From: CAYWHE01 sp964458125
Lineage (GTDB): Bacteria > Bacteroidota > Bacteroidia > AKYH767-A > OLB10
Direction of reading: 5' to 3'
DNA: 12,288 nt
Assembly: GCA_964458125.1 (NCBI GenBank)
Contig: CAYWHE010000122.1
Span: forward strand, 1-12,288
Part shown: one piece after another, positions 6,775-12,288 of the stretch
Numbering within the stretch: position 1 is the first letter of the stretch
Layout: each line of letters opens with the position of its first letter
Notes under the pieces: generated by a model
Databases searched by the model: none
Seen by the model: the letters and a program-made list of their open reading frames with translations, nothing else
What the model was told of the DNA's origin: nothing
Translations under genes and position numbers: made by a program

Positions 6775-9348
6775 CTAAAACTTCATATTCAGGCGTATGT
6801 TCAGCTGCCTCATGGTCAGGTAATTGGGGATGGCGTATTGCCGGCCGGTGACATCCGTTACCCATAAGTACGAAACGGTGTTGTTGATCTGAAGCAGGTT
6901 GAACACTTCAGCGCTGATCCAAAGCGAACGCACATGGTTAAACAGCCTGATCCGGAAATCATACTTTTTATCCTCGTCAATTATTGTTTTTGAAAAACCG
7001 ATGTCAACCCTCCTGTAGGAAGGATACCTGAAAACATCCTTGTAACGGTCGTTGCCGGGAGGCCCAAAAGGCAGGCCCGTTCCAAAAACAATCGTCATGT
7101 GCATTTTAAAGGTGGGAAAACGGGGCACATAATCCTGGAATAAAATGCTGCAGGTGACCCGCTGGTCCGTCGGACGGGCAATAAAACCAGGTTCATTGCG
7201 GACACTGTCGACTGGTATATTGTTAAACGTATATCCCTTGATTATTTTCTCCCCATCACTGTTATAATAATCATAATAAAAATCACCTTTAATATCCTCC
7301 TGGGTTTTCATAACGGAAAGACTGGCCCAGGATTCTGCGCCGGGAACAAATTCACCGTTCAGGCGCAGGTCGATACCCGTTGAATAGCCCCGGGAATTGT
7401 TGTTGCCGTAATAACGGATGCGAAGGTTATCCACCTTATAAGGCACCAGGTTATCGAGTTTCTTGTAATAGACTTCACTGACGAATTTAAATTCACGTCC
7501 AAACATCAGGAAGGTATAATCGCTGGCCGCCACCAAATGAATGGATCGCTGGGCCTTCAGGCCGGTATGCACCACGCCTTCCAGGTCACGCATCTCCCTG
7601 TAAAAAGGAGGCTGGTAATAAACGCCGGCCGCAAACCTGAAAATAAAATGATTTTTCCACTTCGGCTTGATTGACAGGGAGGCTCTCGGGCTCAGGTTGA
7701 ATTCCTTGTTCAGGTCCCAGTATGTTCCGCGCAATCCGCCTGTCAGGGTGAGCATGGAGGAATCACCCGGCGTCCAGCTCTCATTGATGTAAGCGCTATA
7801 GCGGTTTGAACCATAATAATTATTACTGAACAGGACATCCTGAAGGATGATCTGTTCGGTGGGTTCCTGTGGAAGTGAAAAACCGGCCGAATCAATATAC
7901 TTCCATTCCTCCAGCCTGTCATCAATGCTTTCATGCTGAAACTTTAATCCCCATTGAACCAGGTGCCTGTTGTTCTGCCATGAACCCTTGTGATCGAGTC
8001 CGGAAACATGAGCGTTCAGGTAATTCCGGGCATGATTGATATAGGTTCCCACCCCACGGCTGACAATGGCTTCCCCAAAGTCGGAAGATCCCAGGTCCTT
8101 TTCCAGTTCATCCACGTAATACTGGCCCATGATATCAAAGGCTTCGGTTTCATTGCTGGCAAATGATGAAGCGATGAGTTTGAGTTTGATTTTATCGCTG
8201 AGCTGATGGGAAAAGGATAATGCTCCCGAGAAGGTTGAAAAATCATCCACTTCCTGCCCGTCAAAATAAACCGTAAAACGAAGCGCCTCGTTGATGGTGC
8301 CGAATTCCGTTTCCCGGTTGGCAGGCACCACCTGGTATTTATTCCGGGAATAATTTCCTAGAAATGAAAGGTCGGTTTTTTTGTTCACGGCATAATTAAC
8401 CCAGGCCTGCACATCGGTGAAGGAAGGCCGGTAATCCCCTTTGGTATCAAAGGTCTTCAGCAGGTATTGGTTTGATTTATGCCTGAATCCAAACAGGTAA
8501 CTCCATTTTTTCCTGTTGTCGATGCCTTCCAGGTGCAACCCGCCGCCCAACAGGCTCAGGTTGACGGATCCGGCAAACTTCACCGGCCGGCGGTATTTGA
8601 TATCCAGCACCGAAGACATTTTATCCCCGTAAACCGCATCGAATCCCCCGGCAGAAAAATTAACCGATGATACCAGGTCCTGGTTGACAAAACTTAAACC
8701 CTCCTGCTGCCCGGACCGGACCAGGAAGGGCCTGTATATTTCGATATCATTGACATATACCAGGTTCTCGTCAAAATTCCCACCCCTGACCGAATACTGG
8801 GAACTCAGTTCATTGTTGGAAATAACACCAGGCATGGTTTTCAGGATGCCTTCAAAATTTCCGGATACGGAAGGAATGTACTGCACGGACCTGACGTCAA
8901 TCGGGGTTGCAAAGAAATTATCCCTTTTCTGGTTTTCCTGTATATTGATCTGTGGAAGCGGAGTGCTGGATAATTTCAGCGTGAGGTTAATTTCCCTTTT
9001 CTCACCGGGCGCAAGCCTCAGGGACATGACCCCGGTTTCGAATCCGATAAAAGAATAGCCCAGGGTGAATACGGAATCGGCAGGTACCTGAAGGCTGTAC
9101 ATTCCCTTTGAATCCGAGGATGTTCCATTGGGCACACCGACAATAGCGATATTCACTCCTTCGAGTACATGGCCGCCGGTATCCTTTACTTTACCATGAA
9201 TCTCGGACAACTGGGCAGCAGTGAACAGGGACACCAGGCAACATCCAAAAGTCAGCACAGCTGCTTTGAAAACAGGGAGGTTCAGGCGGGGAAAATCCAA
9301 AAACAAAAAAAAATTCCGTTTCGCTTTCTTCCTATTCATCTGCATCAT
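6775..9348 (-). CDS. TonB-dependent outer-membrane receptor with carboxypeptidase-like regulatory domain
   Basis: TonB-dependent receptors take up large or scarce ligands across the outer membrane with energy from TonB-ExbBD. Residue numbers are from the ATG at 9339, giving 854 residues. The order is: a basic start and a hydrophobic signal segment at about 22-42 ending TAAQ; a CarboxypepD-regulatory-like beta domain at about 46-125 (HGKVKDTGGHVLEGVNIAIV, DSKGMYSLQVP); a plug domain at about 145-250 (MPGVISNN, YSVRGGNFDENLVYVNDIEI, GGFDAVYGDKMSSVLDI); then a long beta-barrel ending in NIRLNMKF, whose final Phe fits an outer-membrane barrel. There is no SusD-like partner, so this is not a standard SusCD pair and the ligand is unknown. 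Candidate ATGs are at 9348, 9345 and 9339, and the choice is uncertain. All overlap the end of the upstream small-protein gene, so the two are probably translated in a coupled way. Confidence 0.92.
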   Translation of the reverse strand: MMQMNRKKAKRNFFLFLDFPRLNLPVFKAAVLTFGCCLVSLFTAAQLSEIHGKVKDTGGHVLEGVNIAIVGVPNGTSSDSKGMYSLQVPADSVFTLGYSFIGFETGVMSLRLAPGEKREINLTLKLSSTPLPQINIQENQKRDNFFATPIDVRSVQYIPSVSGNFEGILKTMPGVISNNELSSQYSVRGGNFDENLVYVNDIEIYRPFLVRSGQQEGLSFVNQDLVSSVNFSAGGFDAVYGDKMSSVLDIKYRRPVKFAGSVNLSLLGGGLHLEGIDNRKKWSYLFGFRHKSNQYLLKTFDTKGDYRPSFTDVQAWVNYAVNKKTDLSFLGNYSRNKYQVVPANRETEFGTINEALRFTVYFDGQEVDDFSTFSGALSFSHQLSDKIKLKLIASSFASNETEAFDIMGQYYVDELEKDLGSSDFGEAIVSRGVGTYINHARNYLNAHVSGLDHKGSWQNNRHLVQWGLKFQHESIDDRLEEWKYIDSAGFSLPQEPTEQIILQDVLFSNNYYGSNRYSAYINESWTPGDSSMLTLTGGLRGTYWDLNKEFNLSPRASLSIKPKWKNHFIFRFAAGVYYQPPFYREMRDLEGVVHTGLKAQRSIHLVAASDYTFLMFGREFKFVSEVYYKKLDNLVPYKVDNLRIRYYGNNNSRGYSTGIDLRLNGEFVPGAESWASLSVMKTQEDIKGDFYYDYYNSDGEKIIKGYTFNNIPVDSVRNEPGFIARPTDQRVTCSILFQDYVPRFPTFKMHMTIVFGTGLPFGPPGNDRYKDVFRYPSYRRVDIGFSKTIIDEDKKYDFRIRLFNHVRSLWISAEVFNLLQINNTVSYLWVTDVTGRQYAIPNYLTMRQLNIRLNMKF

Positions 9349-9982
9349 TCTTGCGCTTGAACTCCCCGTTTCTCCAGGCCCTGATAAACTTCGACCAGGC
9401 AATGGGGTTCAGGAGGTTATTGGGAGGCAACTGGCCCGCATAATACAGTCGGCCCTGCTGCTGGCGCATGGCATTCCGGAAATTCATGCTGCCATCCATC
9501 GGCATGGGATCATTTCGCTCCTTCCGTTCGGCCATAGCCATGTTATGACGGGCCCTGTCAATATCGTCCGCAGGCAACTGAAGTTCCAGGAAGGCCTGTT
9601 TAAACTGCTCGCGTGTCGGCCAGGGATAAATAACGGCTTCATGCAGCAGGACGGTATCTTTGGAAAGCATTTCAATCAGCGAATAACGGTTCTCCGTCAG
9701 CGTATCGGGTATGATGAACCGGCCTTTTTTAAAACCAACCGAGGAAAATTCGATGGTGTCACCGCGGCTGGCAACCAGTGAAAAGAATCCATAATAGTCA
9801 CTGATCGTACCTCTGTAGGTATGGCGGATTACAATGTTTACAAACGGAACCGGCTTGAGGCTGTCGCCGGTCACCACCACGCCTGAAAGCTGCAACAACC
9901 CTTCCGCAGGCACTTGTGCAGATGCGAAATGGGAAAGTCCCGCAAATAAAAGGATCAGGGCAAAACGTAAGTTGTTTTTCAT
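9332..9982 (-). CDS. Exported protein with carboxypeptidase-like regulatory domain, coupled to the TonB receptor
   Basis: This 216-residue protein has no firm function. Residues 1-22 form a signal peptide ending ASA, with mature Gln23. Residues about 30-115 match a CarboxypepD-regulatory-like beta-sandwich: LSGVVVTGDSLKPVPFVNIV, GTISDYYGFFSLVASRGDTI, then EFSSVGFKKG. The region from about 118 to the end is different: YPWPTREQFKQAFLELQLP, then a charged stretch rich in Arg, Met, Asn and Gln, and a basic tail (KFIRAWRNGEFKRK). I recall proteins of this layout next to TonB receptors in other Bacteroidota, but I do not know a function. The stop TAG at 9334-9332 lies just inside the receptor start. 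It probably acts in the periplasm or at the inner face of the outer membrane with that receptor. The ATG at 9982 starts cleanly at the signal peptide. Confidence 0.82.
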   Translation of the reverse strand: MKNNLRFALILLFAGLSHFASAQVPAEGLLQLSGVVVTGDSLKPVPFVNIVIRHTYRGTISDYYGFFSLVASRGDTIEFSSVGFKKGRFIIPDTLTENRYSLIEMLSKDTVLLHEAVIYPWPTREQFKQAFLELQLPADDIDRARHNMAMAERKERNDPMPMDGSMNFRNAMRQQQGRLYYAGQLPPNNLLNPIAWSKFIRAWRNGEFKRKNDADE

Positions 9983-10015
9983 AAGGATATATTCGCTGCC
10001 AAATTATTAAAATAA

Positions 10016-10032
10016 TCCGGATAATGACCGGA
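10016..10032. repeat. Short inverted repeat upstream of the TonB-pair operon
   Basis: TCCGG at 10016-10020 and CCGGA at 10028-10032 form 5-bp arms around a 7-nt AT-rich spacer, 34 nt upstream of the ATG at 9982. It could be a small operator, but with arms this short chance is a real alternative. Just downstream on the minus strand is ATAATTTG, a near miss to the TAnnTTTG box. Confidence 0.25.
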
Positions 10033-10102
10033 AGCATAGCTGAACGGCAACAGGGGAGTCTTAGTATGAGTTCCGGCTGTCATGAACAAGCATGATGAAT
10101 TG

Positions 10103-10130
10103 AAAAAAAACGCCTGAATTTCCGCTGCGC
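10103..10130 (-). terminator. Weak terminator-like T tract after the acyltransferase gene
   Basis: On the minus strand, shortly after the acyltransferase stop at 10138, a GC-rich stretch with a poor 3-bp CGC/GCG stem is followed by eight T. The T run suits termination but the stem is weak. Confidence 0.3.
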
Positions 10131-10137
10131 ATACGAT

Positions 10138-11031
10138 TCATGCCGGTTTTCCGTCAGCCACTTCAGGTTTCTTCTTTTTCCAGCGCCTGTGGCTCCACAA
10201 CCAGAATTCGGGCGCTTCCTGTATATCCTGCTCGAGCAGGCGGGTGCCTTTTTCGGTAATAAAACCGTAAGCTTCGTTCCCGGGATGTTCGGTGATCAGC
10301 TCAAATTCCAGTTCATAATGACCGCGTTTCAGTTTTTTCAGCCTTCCGAATACGACGGGGCATTGGTATTCTTTGGCATACTTTTCAGCTCCGAAAGAAA
10401 CGGCCGTATCCTGTTCCAGGAATTTCATCCAGTAGGAACTGGCAGCCTTTGACGGGGACTGATCAATACCAAATATAACAGCGGTCGGCTGGGTCATACC
10501 GGATTCAAAGTATTCTTTAACCTTACTGGTGGCCAGCATTTCCAGACCGAACTTTCCTCGTGTTTGCTGCATTTTACGATCAAAGAATTTATTCGACAAG
10601 GGCTTGTAAATGCCTACCGGGTGATGCCTGATGAATTGATGCACGGCCACGGCAAACAACTCCCAGTTATTGTAATGACCACCGGATATGACCACATGGC
10701 GTCCTTCCTCCCAAAACCGGTTCATCACGTCGGGGTTTTTACAGGTCATGCGCGCCATGACCTGCCTTTCGGAGATGGTGAATATTTTAATGCTCTCCAC
10801 CACCAGGTCGCAGAGGTGCCGATAAAATCCGCCGGCAACCGTTTCATGGTAACGGGCAGACTTCGAAGGAAAGGAGTTCCGGATGTTGCGCATCACCACC
10901 CCTTTCCGGTAACCGGACAGGCGGTATAAAACCAGGTAAAGTACATCCGATAAAAAATACAAAACCGGGAAGGGCAGCAGGGAAACAGGTATCAGGATCA
11001 AATAATAAAACAGGTAGTGGAGAATGATCAT
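10138..11031 (-). CDS. Lipid A-type lysophospholipid acyltransferase (LpxL/HtrB family)
   Basis: Members of this family add acyl chains to lipid A or related lipids at the inner face of the cytoplasmic membrane. The 297 residues start with a hydrophobic anchor (about 2-36). The catalytic HX4E motif is HYNNWE at 119-124, with His119 and Glu124. Later conserved blocks are IYKPLSNKFFD (141-151), FGIDQSP (187-193) and WLWSHRRWK (277-285), all typical of the Lip_A_acyltrans family. Length is close to the usual 290-310. The tail from about 285 is very basic. Whether it acts as the late lipid A acyltransferase or in the transfer of a different acyl chain (for example on aminolipids) cannot be told. 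It is monocistronic by spacing, 155 nt before the next minus-strand gene, and divergent from comM. Confidence 0.9.
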   Translation of the reverse strand: MIILHYLFYYLILIPVSLLPFPVLYFLSDVLYLVLYRLSGYRKGVVMRNIRNSFPSKSARYHETVAGGFYRHLCDLVVESIKIFTISERQVMARMTCKNPDVMNRFWEEGRHVVISGGHYNNWELFAVAVHQFIRHHPVGIYKPLSNKFFDRKMQQTRGKFGLEMLATSKVKEYFESGMTQPTAVIFGIDQSPSKAASSYWMKFLEQDTAVSFGAEKYAKEYQCPVVFGRLKKLKRGHYELEFELITEHPGNEAYGFITEKGTRLLEQDIQEAPEFWLWSHRRWKKKKPEVADGKPA

Positions 11032-11052
11032 GGGGTTTTATTCAGGAGGGCA

Positions 11053-11060
11053 CAAAGCTA
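11053..11060 (-). promoter_or_regulatory. Possible -7 box (TAGCTTTG) for the acyltransferase gene
   Basis: The minus strand reads TAGCTTTG, an exact fit to TAnnTTTG, 21 nt before the ATG at 11031. At the -33 distance the sequence is ATG rather than TTG, so only half of the promoter is convincing. It lies just beside a pair of ATACCTGT direct repeats. Confidence 0.4.
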
Positions 11061-11063
11061 ACC

Positions 11064-11092
11064 ATACCTGTGCTAATTTCATAAATACCTGT
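11064..11092. repeat. ATACCTGT direct repeat, 21-bp period, between divergent promoters
   Basis: ATACCTGT occurs at 11064-11071 and again at 11085-11092, a 21-bp step that is close to two helical turns. Both copies lie immediately upstream of the acyltransferase -7 box, over its -33 region. This arrangement would suit a dimeric or tandem-binding regulator. The repeat is seen; regulation is inferred. Confidence 0.4.
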
Positions 11093-11149
11093 TGCGGTAC
11101 CAATCGGAAAACCGGAAGACTGGTCCTTAAATTAAACCGAAAAATTATT

Positions 11150-11182
11150 TTGACCGGTGCATTTGGATTATTTATATCTTTG
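11150..11182 (+). promoter_or_regulatory. Probable promoter of comM
   Basis: TATCTTTG at 11175-11182 is an exact -7 box. A TTG at 11150-11152 lies 22 nt upstream, slightly longer than the usual 19-21 nt. The leader to the ATG at 11254 would be about 65 nt. Confidence 0.55.
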
Positions 11183-11253
11183 ATACGTCAAATGGCGATT
11201 TTTAGCAAGGCCATTCAGGAAAAATTTTTAACGTTTAAATTTCGAAAAACATC

Positions 11254-12288
11254 ATGTTAGTCAAGACTTTTGGCAGCGCCGTATATGGCGTGAATGCCAC
11301 AACCATTTCGGTGGAAGTTCATGCAGCGCCGGGAGCCAAGTTCTTCCTGGTGGGATTACCGGACAATGCGGTAAAGGAGAGCCAGCAGCGCATCGAAGCT
11401 GCCCTTAAAAATACCGGATTCCGGATGCCTGGCCGAAGAATCGTGGTGAATATGGCCCCGGCAGATATCCGGAAGGAGGGTTCCGCCTATGACCTGCCCA
11501 TAGCCATGGCCATCCTCGCTGCTTCGGAGCAAATGGTTTCCGACGGACTTGAAAATTACATCATCATGGGAGAGCTATCCCTGGATGGCAACCTGAAACC
11601 TATCCGTGGAGCGCTGCCCATCGCCATCGAGGCGAAGAAGCAGGGATTTAAAGGGTTCATCCTGCCCAGACAAAATGAACGGGAAGCTGCCGTTGTAAGC
11701 GACCTGTTGGTTTACGGCATTGAAAACATCCGGGAAGCCGTTGAATTTTTTTGCGGGGAAATTCAGCTCCGGCCCGCCCATGTGGATGTCAGGGAAGAAT
11801 TCAGGATCAGGCAGCAGGACAGCGATATTGATTTTGCAGATGTAAAAGGACAGGAAAATATCAAACGGGCCCTGGAAATTGCCGCGGCCGGGGGACATAA
11901 CGTCATTCTCATCGGGCCTCCCGGCGCCGGTAAAACCATGCTGGCCAAACGGCTTCCCACCATACTTCCTCCCCTCACCCTGCAGGAAGCGCTGGAAACA
12001 ACCAAAATTCATTCGGTTGCCGGCAAGATGGGAAAGCATCTTGGCCTGATTGCAGCCAGGCCTTTCCGATCCCCCCATCACACCATAAGCGATGTGGCCC
12101 TGGTAGGTGGTGGCGGAGTTCCCCAGCCCGGGGAAATCTCCCTGGCCCATAACGGCGTATTGTTCCTGGATGAACTTCCGGAATTTAAACGTACCGTGCT
12201 GGAAGTAATGCGGCAACCGCTGGAGGAACGAAAAGTAACCGTTTCCCGTGCGAGGTTTTCAGTTGAATACCCGGCCAGCTTCATGCTG
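11254..12288 (+). CDS. comM: YifB/ComM family Mg-chelatase-like AAA+ ATPase, 3' end cut by the window
   Basis: ComM is a ring-forming AAA+ helicase that promotes branch migration during integration of incoming DNA in natural transformation; homologues are also common in bacteria not known to be competent. The window holds 345 codons with no stop, against about 510 residues for a full protein. Residues 1-170 are the N-terminal ChlI-like/Lon-protease-like fold domain (MLVKTFGSAVYGVNATTISV, GLPDNAVKESQQRI, RKEGSAYDLPIA, GELSLDG). The AAA+ core follows: DFADVKGQENIKRALEIAA (193-211), Walker A GPPGAGKT (221-228), FRSPHHTISDVALVGGG (271-287) and Walker B GVLFLDELPEF (301-311). All of these are typical of the family and intact. 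The ATG at 11254 begins directly with the conserved N-terminus. No other competence gene is in view. Confidence 0.94.
   Translation, partial: MLVKTFGSAVYGVNATTISVEVHAAPGAKFFLVGLPDNAVKESQQRIEAALKNTGFRMPGRRIVVNMAPADIRKEGSAYDLPIAMAILAASEQMVSDGLENYIIMGELSLDGNLKPIRGALPIAIEAKKQGFKGFILPRQNEREAAVVSDLLVYGIENIREAVEFFCGEIQLRPAHVDVREEFRIRQQDSDIDFADVKGQENIKRALEIAAAGGHNVILIGPPGAGKTMLAKRLPTILPPLTLQEALETTKIHSVAGKMGKHLGLIAARPFRSPHHTISDVALVGGGGVPQPGEISLAHNGVLFLDELPEFKRTVLEVMRQPLEERKVTVSRARFSVEYPASFML

Larger units (their letters stand above)
11032..11253. promoter_or_regulatory. Divergent intergenic region between the acyltransferase and comM
   Basis: The 222 nt hold candidate promoters for both genes and the ATACCTGT repeat pair. 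A + strand frame of 78 codons (11024-11260) crosses the whole region, but it starts inside the acyltransferase start, runs through both promoters and ends over the comM start, so it is not taken as a gene. Confidence 0.6.

Noticed and set aside
6614..6865. 83-codon minus-strand frame overlapping the TonB receptor 3' end
   Set aside because: Its first part is an out-of-frame shadow of the receptor, and the remainder has no motif; kept only as an observation on the spacer.
9221..9781. 186-codon + strand frame across the TonB-pair junction
   Set aside because: It lies antisense to two well-supported genes and has no signal, domain or promoter.
11024..11260. 78-codon + strand frame filling the acyltransferase/comM gap
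   Set aside because: It crosses both candidate promoters and its end overlaps the comM start; no motif is visible.
11575..12216. 213-codon minus-strand frame opposite comM
   Set aside because: The + strand encodes intact Walker A, Walker B and other ComM motifs here; the antisense product is featureless.
1..12288. CRISPR array, tRNA, rRNA, insertion sequence or defence system
   Set aside because: I found no regularly spaced repeats, no cloverleaf-like sequence with conserved tRNA loops, no transposase motif, and no nuclease, toxin or defence domain among the translated genes.

Overview
The window looks like a piece of a Bacteroidota chromosome. Several independent signs agree: a secreted protein with a C-terminal type IX secretion (T9SS) sorting domain, a TonB-dependent receptor with an N-terminal carboxypeptidase-like regulatory domain, promoter-like boxes of the form TAnnTTTG upstream of several genes, and mostly weak Shine-Dalgarno sequences. 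The order within the phylum cannot be fixed from this sequence alone. Protein-coding sequence is dense. I see no tRNA, rRNA, CRISPR array, insertion sequence, phage gene or stretch of foreign-looking composition.

Layout from left to right. 1-245 is AT-rich, non-coding and holds a probable terminator. 246-1307 (-) is selD, making selenophosphate. 1400-2551 (-) is a secreted Omp28-like protein with a thioredoxin-type CxxC site and a T9SS tail, followed by a clear intrinsic terminator. 2738-4609 (+) is an ABC-F ATPase of Uup-like layout, with a good Bacteroidota promoter and almost no leader. It runs tail-to-tail into a minus-strand operon at 6558-4598: rhomboid protease, a GmhB-like HAD phosphatase, then a class IV aminotransferase. 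9982-6775 (-) is a two-gene overlapping unit: a small exported protein with a carboxypeptidase-like regulatory domain, then a TonB-dependent outer-membrane receptor. 10138-11031 (-) is a lipid A-type acyltransferase. It is divergent from a comM/yifB gene that starts at 11254 and runs off the right edge.

How they fit together: much of the window concerns the cell envelope (heptose phosphate phosphatase, lipid A acyltransferase, TonB receptor pair, rhomboid, T9SS-exported protein). Interspersed are housekeeping genes (ABC-F, SelD, ComM, aminotransferase). The operon calls rest on spacing and overlaps: 6 nt between rhomboid and gmhB, a 4-nt ATGA overlap between gmhB and the aminotransferase, and a start/stop overlap between the small exported protein and the receptor.

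I looked for an undescribed system and did not find a convincing one. The best leads are modest: a perfect hairpin just before the likely selD start, an 8-bp direct repeat spaced 21 bp in the divergent acyltransferase/comM promoter region, and the uncharacterised C-terminal half of the small protein coupled to the TonB receptor.
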